A stretch of 38,264 nt of DNA, taken from positions 1 through 38,264 of the forward strand of contig CAMRCO010000009.1 in the NCBI GenBank assembly GCA_947040945.1, given 5' to 3'. Shown one piece after another: positions 26,964-36,628 of this stretch; within the stretch, counting starts at the first letter, position 1; each line of letters begins with the position of its first letter. The position numbers and the translations under genes were made by a program. Below the pieces are notes generated by a model. That model saw nothing but the letters and a program-made list of their open reading frames with translations. It did not search any database and had not been told where the DNA came from. Source of the DNA: an uncultured Spirochaetia bacterium (GTDB taxonomy: Bacteria; Spirochaetota; Brachyspiria; Brachyspirales; Brachyspiraceae).

Positions 26964-28919
26964 TTAATGAAAATCCACTTTATCATAATTCATTTCTTTA
27001 TATGCCCCTTTAACTACAATACCTTTAACTACTAACTTATCATCTAAAATAACTAGGTCAGCAATATACCCAGCCTCTAAACGACCATATTTATCATCTA
27101 TACCCATAGCTTCAGCAGGATAAAGAGATGCCATCCTAAGTGCTTCCTCTACACTTGCACCTATCATGTTTACAACATTTCTTACAGATTGGCTCATAAC
27201 TATGGAAGACCCAGCTAATGTACCAGTCTCATCCACATATCTGTCGCCATCTCTATATATTTCTTTTCCAGCCCACATAAACTTATCTACATCAGTTCCA
27301 GCGGCAACTATAGCATCTGTTACAACACAAAGTTTCCCTGTTTTAAGTTTATAAGCAAGCTCAAGTGAAGCAAAATCACAATGTAGCCCATCTGCTATAA
27401 TACCTGCATATACATCTTTGCTCTCGAGAACAGCACCAACCGCACCGGGCTCTCTTGGTCCCCAAGGACGCATGGTATTAAACAAGTGAGTTGCAAAAGT
27501 AAGCCCATACGGAATTTTCTCTTTAACTTGAGCATAAGTACCATTGGTATGCCCCATTGATACCACAATATTATTTTGAGACAATTCTTTTATAATGTCT
27601 CCATCAACCTCTTCAGGTGCTACAGTAACCATTACGCATTTTGATGCTATAATTCTATCAATCATTTCTTTAGAAGGTTTTCTTATATATTTTTTCTCAT
27701 GTATACCATTTCTTTCTAATGATATGTATGGGCCTTCAAAGTGAATACCTAAAGCCCCCACTATAGACAAATCCTCTATATGATTAAATAAATCTATTAC
27801 TTTAAGCATATTCTCATCAGTTGTTGTAATAATGGTAGGTAAATATGAAGTACACCCATATTTATGATTGGTCTCATTCATTCCTTGAAGTGTTTCAAGT
27901 GTAGTATCACTATTTATATTAAAACATCCGCAACCATTAAGTTGTAGGTCAATATAACCCGGTGCTACTGTTTTCCCACCCAAGTCTATTATGCTTATAA
28001 CAGCATCAACATCAATTTCTTTTTCAATACTTTTAATCTTATTATTTTCTATTATTATAGAATGCCCTAAAATAAACTTTTCACCATCAAATATTCTACA
28101 ATTTGTAATCGCATAATAAGACTTATATAATCCCTTAATAAGCTCTTTTGGATGAAGACTTTTATTTTCAAGCATTTTAGAGTATTTGTATGTTTTAACT
28201 TTAAGTTCAGACACAGCATCCTCATCTGCCACAATAATAAGTCTTTTATGCGCTTGTAAAGCAGATGTTGGATAAAAATGCGAAATAGGATTTTCAACTA
28301 CTTGTGACAAAGCATGTGAAACCTCATACCCTTTAGCCATAACAAGAAGATACTTAGCATTGTAAGCCTCTTTTAATCCTAAAGTATAACCCTCTTCAGG
28401 AAAATCACTTAATGGAATATCAAGCTTATTGCTCTCAAAAGATGCTATAATATTGCTAACTCTTTTATCACGAACCCCAGACTCTAAAGAAGAAAGAGGC
28501 GTATTTAATATAAAAGTTCCATCCTCACCAAGAGTGTCTATAAGTAAAGTTATGCCACCAAGAGTTTCTATTACTTCAGCCATTCGCCTAGATTCTAATT
28601 TTCTATTGCGTGCTTTACTATCAAAAAGATGTATATTTTCTTTTGGTATTTTAATTCTTGATAAAAACACATCTTCTAAATAACTTTGAGAATAAGTTTT
28701 CCCAATATATTCACCAGATGACACTATATGAACATTTTCAAATGAAAGTATATCATCATCATGGAATGAAACTATTTTATCATAAAATGTTTTATCAACA
28801 TGCCTGAAAGGCAAAGCAATTACAAATGGATTTTTATTTTTATTTTGGTCAAGAATACACTTAGCAACATAATATGCAGCCCATTCATTTACAGCATTTT
28901 CAGTTATAATTATTCTCAT
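26964..28919 (-). CDS. nagA: Fusion of degenerate NagB-like domain and NagA deacetylase
   Basis: 651 residues. Residues 1-250 are a glucosamine-6-phosphate deaminase (NagB)-like domain: GEYIGKTYSQSY matches the DEYVGL loop, and GEDGTFILNTPLSSL the VDGHIAFNEPGSSL loop. Three catalytic positions are changed (E. coli D72 to G69, H143 to T135, E148 to T140; D141 remains as D133), so deaminase activity is unlikely. Residues 270-651 are N-acetylglucosamine-6-phosphate deacetylase with all key residues: E395 (HFEGPYIS), H457 (SMGHTNG), H478 (FATHLFNTM) and D535 (VVTDAI). NagA removes acetate from GlcNAc-6-P. The start ATG 28919 has AAGGAG upstream. It follows a second NagB-like gene after 20 nt. Confidence 0.9.
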   Translation of the reverse strand: MRIIITENAVNEWAAYYVAKCILDQNKNKNPFVIALPFRHVDKTFYDKIVSFHDDDILSFENVHIVSSGEYIGKTYSQSYLEDVFLSRIKIPKENIHLFDSKARNRKLESRRMAEVIETLGGITLLIDTLGEDGTFILNTPLSSLESGVRDKRVSNIIASFESNKLDIPLSDFPEEGYTLGLKEAYNAKYLLVMAKGYEVSHALSQVVENPISHFYPTSALQAHKRLIIVADEDAVSELKVKTYKYSKMLENKSLHPKELIKGLYKSYYAITNCRIFDGEKFILGHSIIIENNKIKSIEKEIDVDAVISIIDLGGKTVAPGYIDLQLNGCGCFNINSDTTLETLQGMNETNHKYGCTSYLPTIITTTDENMLKVIDLFNHIEDLSIVGALGIHFEGPYISLERNGIHEKKYIRKPSKEMIDRIIASKCVMVTVAPEEVDGDIIKELSQNNIVVSMGHTNGTYAQVKEKIPYGLTFATHLFNTMRPWGPREPGAVGAVLESKDVYAGIIADGLHCDFASLELAYKLKTGKLCVVTDAIVAAGTDVDKFMWAGKEIYRDGDRYVDETGTLAGSSIVMSQSVRNVVNMIGASVEEALRMASLYPAEAMGIDDKYGRLEAGYIADLVILDDKLVVKGIVVKGAYKEMNYDKVDFH

Positions 28920-28939
28920 AAATTAACAAACTCCTTATT

Positions 28940-29704
28940 TTAATGCATAGAAGCTGACAAACTAGAAGAAGAAAGCCTCATGGATGCACACTTATCTATT
29001 ACAAAGCTTACATTTTCATGCTTTTGAATCATACTTAAAGCATTACTATCATTTATACCTAATTCTACTAAATTTTGAACATTAATAGAACTCTCTACCC
29101 CAGAAGATGTTATCAATATATTTGACGCACTAAAAACAAGCGACATGCCCATACTAAATGTACGTGTTGGCACAAACCTTATTTTATTATCAAACAAATA
29201 AAGCAAATTATTTCGAAGCTCTCTAGTTAGAGTTTTAGGTCTAAATGATGCTGTAAGTGAAGAATGTATGTCATTGCCAGCAAATATACCTGTGCTAGAC
29301 ATAGAAGCCCATACAAAATCAAAGAAACCAAATTTATTTATTAGTATCTCATTTTTAGTCATCTGACTTTCACTTGATGAGCCATCAAGCAAAAATATAT
29401 TCTCAGATGGCACTGGTATATGCTGAAGTATATTATCATTTAATAAATATGCTCTACTTCGTAAATGTGTTAAAGGAAGCCCCACATACTCAAATTGTTG
29501 AAAAATAAATATTTTACTAAAGTCTATATCAAAATTAGAATGCTTTGCTACTATACACTTATATATATCTTTATCCTTCTCTTCAGATGGTAATGATATA
29601 ACAAGCCTATCTTTTACTTTAGTACTCTCTTCTAAATACTTCAAAATATAATCAGATGTAAAATCTAGATAGTTTTCATAGGAGTCTTTTATACAAAATT
29701 TCAT
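28940..29704 (-). CDS. NagB-like protein with lost catalytic residues
   Basis: 254 residues aligning along their length with glucosamine-6-phosphate deaminase. FEYVGLP matches DEYVGLP, and SSTGIFAGNDIHSSL matches GVDGHIAFNEPGSSL without gaps. All four usual catalytic positions are altered: D72 to F71, D141 to T138, H143 to I140 and E148 to D145. The phosphate-binding SSL and the RPKTL stretch remain. It therefore probably binds a sugar phosphate or pairs with the NagB-like half of the next gene, without deaminase activity. ATG 29704 has a full AAGGAGGT about 11 nt upstream. The gene lies between the heparinase-like lipoprotein and the NagA fusion. Confidence 0.82.
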   Translation of the reverse strand: MKFCIKDSYENYLDFTSDYILKYLEESTKVKDRLVISLPSEEKDKDIYKCIVAKHSNFDIDFSKIFIFQQFEYVGLPLTHLRSRAYLLNDNILQHIPVPSENIFLLDGSSSESQMTKNEILINKFGFFDFVWASMSSTGIFAGNDIHSSLTASFRPKTLTRELRNNLLYLFDNKIRFVPTRTFSMGMSLVFSASNILITSSGVESSINVQNLVELGINDSNALSMIQKHENVSFVIDKCASMRLSSSSLSASMH

Positions 29705-29721
29705 ATTAAACTTATACCTCC

Positions 29722-32469
29722 TTAGTCTGATAATATTGTAACACTTTGTCTATTTTCTGTATAGTCTACTATATTAGTGAAAACATTTGTAGAAATATTG
29801 GTAGAAACATTTGTATATCCCGCATTAATAAAGTATTTTCTGCCCCTCGCATTAAACTCTATAGTGTCTTTATTAAAACTTAAAACCTCTACATCAGTTA
29901 TAGGCCTATTATTCTCCTTAGTCAGTATCACTACCCACGGAGAAAATATTTCTTTTTTACTTTTAGGTACAACACTCACAACATATAAAGGAGAGCTTTC
30001 ACCAATATCCATAGATGTTATTTCATGATTATACTCATCATCAAGAAGTATATTAACATCAGTGATAGAATTGCTTCCTACTATATTAAACATCTTTGTA
30101 ATTTGATTATACGAAACAGGAAGTCTAGATGTAAAACGCCAAGTATATTTTTTATTGCTATCAATATTATCTGTTATATTATTTAAGACTTCTATATTGT
30201 CTTTTATAACAATCATATTAGGCTTAAAATAATAAAATCTTCTACTATAATCTTTAATATTAAAGTTATAGGAATGAATAGGATTAGCTTCAGCATGAGT
30301 ATATAGTAAATTATTATTATTCACACTACTTTTAATATACGTATAAGTTCCCGGATAATCCCTTACATCTAAGTCATCTATAGTCATTATACTATGAGCA
30401 TACTGAGAATATGCCTCAATGTTTGCCACCATACTAAAACCAGCTTCATCAATAATTTTGTCCCCATAATTATAATACACAAAACTAAGCCTATCTTTAT
30501 GATTCATATTATATGACTTATTTTGATAATTACCCTTTGCATATAAAGCAAAATATGCATATCTTTTATTAAAAAAGTTTTGATTATAAATTACAGTTTC
30601 AATATTCTTAAAATAACCATACTGATAGGCAAAAAAAGTTCTCGCAGGTATTGCACCATAATTTCTGTAATTATGCCACATAAGAGAATATGGCAAATAT
30701 GAAGTTTCAATAGTTTCCGCATAGCCATAATTTGCATAATTTTTATATAATGCATTATTATACTCTCGACTAAGCAATTCCATAACCACATTTCTAGCAC
30801 CATTGTCATAACGTATATCTGTTCTATAATCTATAATATTATCTCCAAATGGCATTGTGTAACCACTTGGATAGCCTACTACAGATAAAAAATATCCTAA
30901 CTTAGAAAATGATTCTGTATCAAAATAATTAAATATATTAGCATTTTTTAATGTTGTGGCAAGGCTCACTATAGGCATTAAATATTCGAAACTTTCACTT
31001 ATAGGCACTTTTAAACTACCATCATCATGTATAGAAACTGCTATAAGGCTAGTAACATAATTCATTGAGAATTCATACCATTTTCTTACATCGTTTTCTC
31101 TCAAATTTTCATTAAGCATATTAAGACTAATTAAAGCAAGAGTTGATGCATATTTCAAAGAATCTTTTTCGTAAAATGAAACTTTATTAGAAATTAAATA
31201 ATTATATAATATATCCCCACTTCTTAAAATACCAGTTTTTACTCTTAAAAGCTCATCAGCATTAAATGAATCATAAAGCAAATCAAATGGTAAAAGTAAA
31301 GACATAGCCAAAATATAGCTCGCCTCTATTTCAGAATAATCAGTAATTGTAGTAATATCAATATCAGAAACATCTTTAACTGTTTGTATTACATTAGTCA
31401 TCGCTTTAAGATTATCAAGATTTAAATATCCATATAAAGACATAATCATAGTGTGAGATGGGAGACTATTAAACCCAATAGAATTATCAGGTATATCTGT
31501 GTTGCCATAATATATTTTATTTTTATTCCAATTATATAAATTATTTTCACTATATTCTTTAAATGACAAAATATTTTTTGACAAAACATTGTCTCTAGGG
31601 ATTCTATTAAGGTCATAATAATATTTTAATGCACTTAAATTATTCGTATTAATAAATATAAAAGGTCTTTGAATATCTACTATTGGAATAGATAAATTAT
31701 ACATATCAGACATTTTAGTTTGTTCATCAGAAATGAAAAAACTATAAATACTACTTTCTTCATCCTCAATTTTTATAAACCATTTACCACTGTCTAAAAC
31801 ATTAGTCATCTGTAAAAACTCTTTACCATTAATAATATACTGATATGTGCTTTCATCATCAAAGTTTATATTTTTAGATATTTTAATAGTAGATTTATTC
31901 AGAGCCTCATCAAGCACAATGAATGGTGGATTACTGCTCGCATAATTACCGCTTCTTGGTAATATTAATTTTGCATTTTCTCTAAAAGAATATTTATTTT
32001 TTTCTTTCTCTTTAAGTATTTTTTTAGACCCTTTAACTGAAACTTTGAGAACATCACTCGTATCAATATCCCCTTCTGTTTTTAGTTTAATTAATGCTTT
32101 TTCTATTTTTTTACTTGGGTCTATATTTGGCTCGAAATCTGTAAGATTTAGTTCTTTTGATACTCTATCTCCAACATAAGGATATTCTAGACTATATAAA
32201 TGCTCAATATTATCTTGAATTAAAGAAACCTCAATAGCAAGAGGTAAATTATCTGTTTCTAAATTATATGTAAACAAAATAGTGTCTTCAAATGAATTAT
32301 TCTTAAAAAAATCAACTGGAACACTTCTAGGATTAACTTTATTATATGGAGGATATATTATTGTATACTCATCCATTTTTCTATTATAATCTATTTTTAT
32401 CTCATAAACTGTTTTACTATTTGAACAACTTAAAGATATTAAAGTTAAAGCAACTAAAATTAATTTCAT
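29722..32469 (-). CDS. Heparinase II/III-like lipoprotein
   Basis: 915 residues from ATG 32469 (GGGGTG upstream). The N-terminus is a lipoprotein signal peptide with lipobox LSLSC (MKLILVALTLISLSCSNS), so the protein is anchored in a membrane. The first 300 residues are beta-rich, as in sugar-binding domains. The middle is helical (about 350-650), as the alpha/alpha toroid of polysaccharide lyases. The C-terminal 250 residues include YYFKPNMIVIKDNI and KYTWRFTSRLP, matching the beta-sandwich of heparinase II/III proteins. It would cleave acidic glycosaminoglycans or alginate-like polymers; the catalytic His and Tyr are not assigned. Neighbouring NagA and galK fit glycan use. Confidence 0.5.
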   Translation of the reverse strand: MKLILVALTLISLSCSNSKTVYEIKIDYNRKMDEYTIIYPPYNKVNPRSVPVDFFKNNSFEDTILFTYNLETDNLPLAIEVSLIQDNIEHLYSLEYPYVGDRVSKELNLTDFEPNIDPSKKIEKALIKLKTEGDIDTSDVLKVSVKGSKKILKEKEKNKYSFRENAKLILPRSGNYASSNPPFIVLDEALNKSTIKISKNINFDDESTYQYIINGKEFLQMTNVLDSGKWFIKIEDEESSIYSFFISDEQTKMSDMYNLSIPIVDIQRPFIFINTNNLSALKYYYDLNRIPRDNVLSKNILSFKEYSENNLYNWNKNKIYYGNTDIPDNSIGFNSLPSHTMIMSLYGYLNLDNLKAMTNVIQTVKDVSDIDITTITDYSEIEASYILAMSLLLPFDLLYDSFNADELLRVKTGILRSGDILYNYLISNKVSFYEKDSLKYASTLALISLNMLNENLRENDVRKWYEFSMNYVTSLIAVSIHDDGSLKVPISESFEYLMPIVSLATTLKNANIFNYFDTESFSKLGYFLSVVGYPSGYTMPFGDNIIDYRTDIRYDNGARNVVMELLSREYNNALYKNYANYGYAETIETSYLPYSLMWHNYRNYGAIPARTFFAYQYGYFKNIETVIYNQNFFNKRYAYFALYAKGNYQNKSYNMNHKDRLSFVYYNYGDKIIDEAGFSMVANIEAYSQYAHSIMTIDDLDVRDYPGTYTYIKSSVNNNNLLYTHAEANPIHSYNFNIKDYSRRFYYFKPNMIVIKDNIEVLNNITDNIDSNKKYTWRFTSRLPVSYNQITKMFNIVGSNSITDVNILLDDEYNHEITSMDIGESSPLYVVSVVPKSKKEIFSPWVVILTKENNRPITDVEVLSFNKDTIEFNARGRKYFINAGYTNVSTNISTNVFTNIVDYTENRQSVTILSD

Positions 32470-32509
32470 TTTATACACCCCAATTTTATAAAGTCCCAAT
32501 TTAAATACA

Positions 32510-33583
32510 CTACTGTTCCAGTCTCACTCTGTGTATCCCACGTAGATAATAAGTAATATCTTGTATATTCTTGTCAATCATATCTTTATATTCTTTTGGA
32601 AGATTTTGATCTTTAACGACATTAAACATTTCAAGACCTTCTTTTAAATTACCTAAAAGCGAAATCTGTACAGCATTCCTAAGTATCTTTTTATATTTAG
32701 AATAATACAGGTTTTCTGGCATATTGTCAAAGCTATATGTTATAATAAGTTTCTTCTCATACTCATCATAATCACCTAACAACTTCATTCTCATAACAGG
32801 TAATTTACTCGCAGGCTTTAATTCTTCCTCAGGTTTATTAAGCTTTGATGTGTTAATAGTCTCCTTAACTTCAGGCTCTTGAACCTTATTGTCCACAACT
32901 TCATCTACAATTTCTTTCACAGGCTCTTTTGCCGTTTTATCTAAACCATCATCTAATTTATCTTTCAATGCTAAGCTAAGTTTATCTTCCAAAAGTTTAT
33001 CTATTTTTTCTTCAATTGTCGAGTTCATATCACTTTGAAAAACATCATCATCTTTATTATTTAGCTTTTTTTGAGTTTCACTTCTTTTTTTATTTTTTGC
33101 TAAAATCTCTTTAAGTTTCAATGAATTTTCTTCTCTTTCAATTTCAGAGTCAGTTAAGGCTCGTTTAAGATTTGATATTGTTTCATTACTTTTAGAAAGT
33201 TCTTTTTTTACTTTAGATGCCTCATTAAGATCAATTTTTAATGATTCTTTTTCAAGCTTTGCTTTTTTAATATCTGACTTAAGCTTTTCTATTTCTTTTA
33301 CATCTTTTGAAGTTGCTTTTTTTATAGTTTCATATTCTTTACGCAAATATTCATATTCTTGTTTATTTTTTTTATTTTTAGCATCTGCATCTTTTTTATA
33401 TTTAGACTCAAGCATTTCAACTTTTTTATCACTAGATTCAAGCGTTTTTTTTAAGTTTTTAACTGTAGCTTCTAATTTGCTTAGTTCATTATTTTTACTT
33501 TTTAATGCTTTAATCTCTTCATTTGCTGAACCTAATTTCTTTTTAAGATTCAAACTATCATCTTTTTCTTTTTTTACTGCCAT
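32510..33583 (-). CDS. Coiled-coil protein of unknown function
   Basis: 357 residues from ATG 33583, chosen because AGGGTG lies upstream; the frame extends to GTG 33595. Residues 1-200 form a long Lys/Glu-rich coiled coil (SNEEIKALKSKNNELSKLE). An acidic linker (KEPVKEIVDEVVDNKVQEPE) follows, then a compact C-terminal part of about 100 residues (KLPVMRMKLLGDYDEYEKK, YYLRGIHRVRLEQ). No signal peptide, so cytoplasmic. It is the first gene of a same-strand run down to prfB, 40 nt before the lipoprotein gene. No family recognised. Confidence 0.72.
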   Translation of the reverse strand: MAVKKEKDDSLNLKKKLGSANEEIKALKSKNNELSKLEATVKNLKKTLESSDKKVEMLESKYKKDADAKNKKNKQEYEYLRKEYETIKKATSKDVKEIEKLKSDIKKAKLEKESLKIDLNEASKVKKELSKSNETISNLKRALTDSEIEREENSLKLKEILAKNKKRSETQKKLNNKDDDVFQSDMNSTIEEKIDKLLEDKLSLALKDKLDDGLDKTAKEPVKEIVDEVVDNKVQEPEVKETINTSKLNKPEEELKPASKLPVMRMKLLGDYDEYEKKLIITYSFDNMPENLYYSKYKKILRNAVQISLLGNLKEGLEMFNVVKDQNLPKEYKDMIDKNIQDITYYLRGIHRVRLEQ

Positions 33584-33633
33584 AAAAGTATACACCCTAA
33601 TATTAAATATCTATTATTACGTTAACGGAAATA

Positions 33634-33662
33634 TTGAGTTTTTATTAAAAACATTATATATT
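33634..33662 (+). promoter_or_regulatory. Sigma70-type promoter for the amidotransferase gene
   Basis: TTGAGT (33634-33639) and TATATT (33657-33662) are separated by 17 bp, 39 nt before ATG 33702. The palindrome CGTTAACG lies just upstream (about 33619-33626), between the two divergent genes, and could be an operator. Pattern only. Confidence 0.45.
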
Positions 33663-33701
33663 GCATTTGTCTTATTACGACTAATTTAAAGGAGACATTT
33701 A

Positions 33702-34421
33702 ATGAATAAATTAATAGGAATATCAGGATCAATCAACTATGAATGTGAAGGAATATACCCACAGAATTTTATAAGCACAGCATATACAGACTCAGTATTG
33801 ACAGCAGGTGCTGCTCCTATTATTATACCAATATGCCATGATGACAATGCTATAAAAAAAATTGTGTCCTCTTTAGATGGAATAATACTTTCAGGTGGGC
33901 CAGATATACATCCATCTCTATTTGATGAAGAACCACATAAAAATATAGGCTCTATTGTAAATGCCCGTGACATACTAGACTTTAAGATCATTAAATATGC
34001 ATTCGAAATGAAAAAGCCTATTTTAGGAATATGCAGAGGGCTACAAGTTATTAATGTATTTTTTGGAGGAAATCTATACCAAGACATACATAGCCAAACA
34101 AAATCAGAAATACAACACCAACAAAAAGCAAGAGGTGACCTCGCAACCCACAGTATAAACATTAAAGCAGACTCATTTTTACATAATATTTTTGGTGATA
34201 AAACATTAATAAACTCTTTTCATCATCAATCAATAAAAGATATCGCTAATAGTTTTGAGGCAATAGCTACTTCCATTAATGACAATATTGTAGAGGCGAT
34301 AGAATATAAAGAAAATCATTTTATTGTAGGGCTACAGTGGCATCCTGAAATGTTAGCCGAAAAAAATAGCCAAATGCAAGAAATATTTAACTCTTTTGTA
34401 AAAGTTGTAGAAAACAACTAG
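33702..34421 (+). CDS. Class I glutamine-amidotransferase-like hydrolase (peptidase C26)
   Basis: 239 residues of the gamma-glutamyl-gamma-aminobutyrate hydrolase (PuuD-like) family. The nucleophile is C111 in ILGICRGLQVINV, and the catalytic pair H214/E216 lies in GLQWHPEM. SGGPDIHPSLF and GGNLYQDIHSQ are also family motifs. It would hydrolyse gamma-glutamyl amides in the cytoplasm; no polyamine or GABA gene is near, so the substrate is open. GGAG precedes ATG 33702. Its TAG overlaps the converging stop of the next gene in the palindrome CTAG (34418-34421). Confidence 0.88.
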   Translation: MNKLIGISGSINYECEGIYPQNFISTAYTDSVLTAGAAPIIIPICHDDNAIKKIVSSLDGIILSGGPDIHPSLFDEEPHKNIGSIVNARDILDFKIIKYAFEMKKPILGICRGLQVINVFFGGNLYQDIHSQTKSEIQHQQKARGDLATHSINIKADSFLHNIFGDKTLINSFHHQSIKDIANSFEAIATSINDNIVEAIEYKENHFIVGLQWHPEMLAEKNSQMQEIFNSFVKVVENN

Positions 34422-35257
34422 TCTATTACAACAATAACTTTACCTTCTTTTAAGGCACTTTTAAGAGACTTGCTACTCATTACGATGCTCGCATCTTCAT
34501 TATCTATAACTATGTCCCCTTTAGTGCTACCTCTAACGCCCCAAGCAACAGCATAATAAGGATTTTTAGCAATATCCCCAAAGTCTCTTTCAATAGCATT
34601 AACATTTGTTGTATATGTTATAAAGCCAATATCAGATACAGGGTTTCTATTTACAAATGAAATATTGTGTATTATATTGCCGTCTTCATCAGAAACAGTT
34701 GGAAAAATAGACGGTTCAAACCCAAGCCCACGAGCATCAATTACTAAGCTGTCATAATCTTTACCCGCATTGAAGTATGTGAGAATAGGAAATGGTTCTA
34801 CAGGAGCTATATCTTTAATAAACGTATTTATAATATTATATTTCTTATTAACTAAATCTAATGCCATAACAACTTCAATACTATTTTTAGTAGGATAACT
34901 TATGCTAACTAAACGAGCATTTTCAGAAGCAGAAAAAACAAATTTTTCTAATATAACATTGTCTGATAAAATATCATAAACACTTTTTTGTCCATCAAAA
35001 GACATATCAGCTAAAGTTGTGTAAATAGATTTTGAGTTTGCCTTTTCAGCCATATTTTGAAGCATAAGATAAACTTCTGATGACATCGTCCCATTAGAGT
35101 TATATTTTGCCAAAACTGATGAATACACTGTATATGTACTAAAATCAACTTCAGAATTGACCTCTGATATAGAGATATAATTTTGTATGTCCGACCTTGT
35201 TTGAGAAAATAAAGTCATGCCTACAAAAAAAAGTAATATAAAAGTAAAAGTTCTCAT
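34418..35257 (-). CDS. Exported protein, flagellar-neighbourhood
   Basis: 279 residues with a signal peptide (MRTFTFILLFFVGMTLFSQ) and a mixed alpha/beta mature part. The region YDSLVIDARGLGFEPSIFPTVSDEDGNIIH is a conserved pattern I associate with LPP20 / FlgO-like exported proteins of Gram-negative and spirochaete flagellar regions, from memory. It lies downstream of flgG and a small exported protein on the same strand, so a link to the flagellum or envelope is plausible. Function unproven. Confidence 0.6.
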   Translation of the reverse strand: MRTFTFILLFFVGMTLFSQTRSDIQNYISISEVNSEVDFSTYTVYSSVLAKYNSNGTMSSEVYLMLQNMAEKANSKSIYTTLADMSFDGQKSVYDILSDNVILEKFVFSASENARLVSISYPTKNSIEVVMALDLVNKKYNIINTFIKDIAPVEPFPILTYFNAGKDYDSLVIDARGLGFEPSIFPTVSDEDGNIIHNISFVNRNPVSDIGFITYTTNVNAIERDFGDIAKNPYYAVAWGVRGSTKGDIVIDNEDASIVMSSKSLKSALKEGKVIVVID

Positions 35258-35303
35258 TTAATATAATATCGAATTCTTTGCATAAAACAATAGCAAAAAA
35301 TAT

Positions 35304-35687
35304 TTATTTATTCATTAAATGATGCATTTTAATTTTTCTATTTAGATACATATTTACTTTAGGTAAATTTGGATAAGGGCTATTAATCTCTGAGTTTATA
35401 ATAGCATCATAAGTTTGCATTTTAATAGCATAAGGATAATGCCAATCATTATAATCATATATACTTGAATTATTAAAATTGTTATAATAATTATTTCTTG
35501 TTCGTCTATAAAGAATCTTTTTTTCATAATCTATATATGATTCTCTTAATGCATCATAAGGGGCAGGGTTTTTGTATCGATTATAATTGTTAAAGTTATT
35601 ATAAGACTTTGCTTTATACATGTCATAACTTTGTGAAAAAAGACAAGCATTAAAAATAAGTAATAAGGCTGTAATAAAAAAACTCAT
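35304..35687 (-). CDS. Small exported Asn/Tyr-rich protein
   Basis: 127 residues from ATG 35687, with GGGGGT upstream; an ATG at 35699 lies inside that ribosome site and is less likely. The signal peptide is MSFFITALLLIFNACLFSQ; the Cys suggests a lipobox, but the LFSQ ending matches the cleavage of neighbouring exported proteins. The mature part is rich in Tyr, Asn and basic residues (NNFNNYNRYKN, RRTRNNYYNN). No family recognised. It lies between flgG and the previous exported protein, probably in the same operon. Confidence 0.65.
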   Translation of the reverse strand: MSFFITALLLIFNACLFSQSYDMYKAKSYNNFNNYNRYKNPAPYDALRESYIDYEKKILYRRTRNNYYNNFNNSSIYDYNDWHYPYAIKMQTYDAIINSEINSPYPNLPKVNMYLNRKIKMHHLMNK

Positions 35688-35756
35688 AATTACCCCCATA
35701 AAGTATAACTAAACATACATAAGTAAAACCATTTGAAGGTAAATGAGTAAAATTAT

Positions 35757-36551
35757 TTATCTTTTAAGATTAACAACTGTTGCAAGCAAATTATCACTTG
35801 TTTGAACAGCTTTAGAATTCATCTCATAAGCCCTTTGAGCTACTATCATATCAACCATTTCATCAACAACCTTGACATTACTCATCTCAAGAAAACCTTG
35901 ATGTATTCTAGCATGCCCATCCAGTCCAGCTTGTCCATCTATAGCAGGTCCACTTGCCACAGTTTCCTTAAACACATTTGAACCTATTGATAAAAGTCCT
36001 GCTGGATTAATGAATCTAGTTAAAACCATTTCTCCAATAGGAGTCGAGTCATCATCTCCTGCCACTGTAACTTCAACTACTCCCTCATTTGTAATTAAAA
36101 TCTTTTCAGCCAAAAAGTTTTCAGGCAAAGTCATTTCTGGAAGTAATTTAAATCCTTGTGATGTAACAATTTGTCTGTTAGCATCAACTTTGAATGATCC
36201 ATCTCTGCTATAAGAAACTGTTCCATCAGGCATAAGAACTCTAAAAAATCCTTCGCCTTCTAAAGCAAGGTCAAGTTTATTACCAGTTGCCTGAAGAGAC
36301 CCTTGATCAAACATTTTTTGACTAGCAGCCGACTTAACACCAAGCCCCACTTGTATACCTGTAGGAGACACAATATCTTCTGTTGATGTTGTTCCGGGCA
36401 TTTTAAGAGTTTGATACATTAAGTCCTCAAAATCAGCTCTAACCTTTTTATAACCAGTAGTATTAACATTCGATAAATTATTCGAAATAGTATCTGTCTT
36501 AAATTGCATAGCATTCATGCCGCTAGCAGCAGTCCAAAGAGAACGTAACAT
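35757..36551 (-). CDS. flgG: Flagellar distal rod protein FlgG
   Basis: 264 residues from ATG 36551 (GGAG 9 nt upstream; the frame extends to 36566). The N-terminal rod signature LWTAASGMNAMQFKTDTISN, then NLSNVNTTGYKKVRADFEDL, and the C-terminal VDEMVDMIVAQRAYEMNSKA with NLLATVVNLKR are as in FlgG and not FlgF. The middle GEGFFRVLMPDGTVSYSRDG is the conserved core. It forms the distal rod of the periplasmic flagellum. Usually flgF lies next to it; here only FlgG is seen, followed by two exported proteins. Confidence 0.96.
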   Translation of the reverse strand: MLRSLWTAASGMNAMQFKTDTISNNLSNVNTTGYKKVRADFEDLMYQTLKMPGTTSTEDIVSPTGIQVGLGVKSAASQKMFDQGSLQATGNKLDLALEGEGFFRVLMPDGTVSYSRDGSFKVDANRQIVTSQGFKLLPEMTLPENFLAEKILITNEGVVEVTVAGDDDSTPIGEMVLTRFINPAGLLSIGSNVFKETVASGPAIDGQAGLDGHARIHQGFLEMSNVKVVDEMVDMIVAQRAYEMNSKAVQTSDNLLATVVNLKR

Positions 36552-36628
36552 AATAAATGACTCCATAAGTTAGTTGTAATACAATAATCGGTATATATCA
36601 ATATTGCTTTATTTAAATAAAGTCACAC

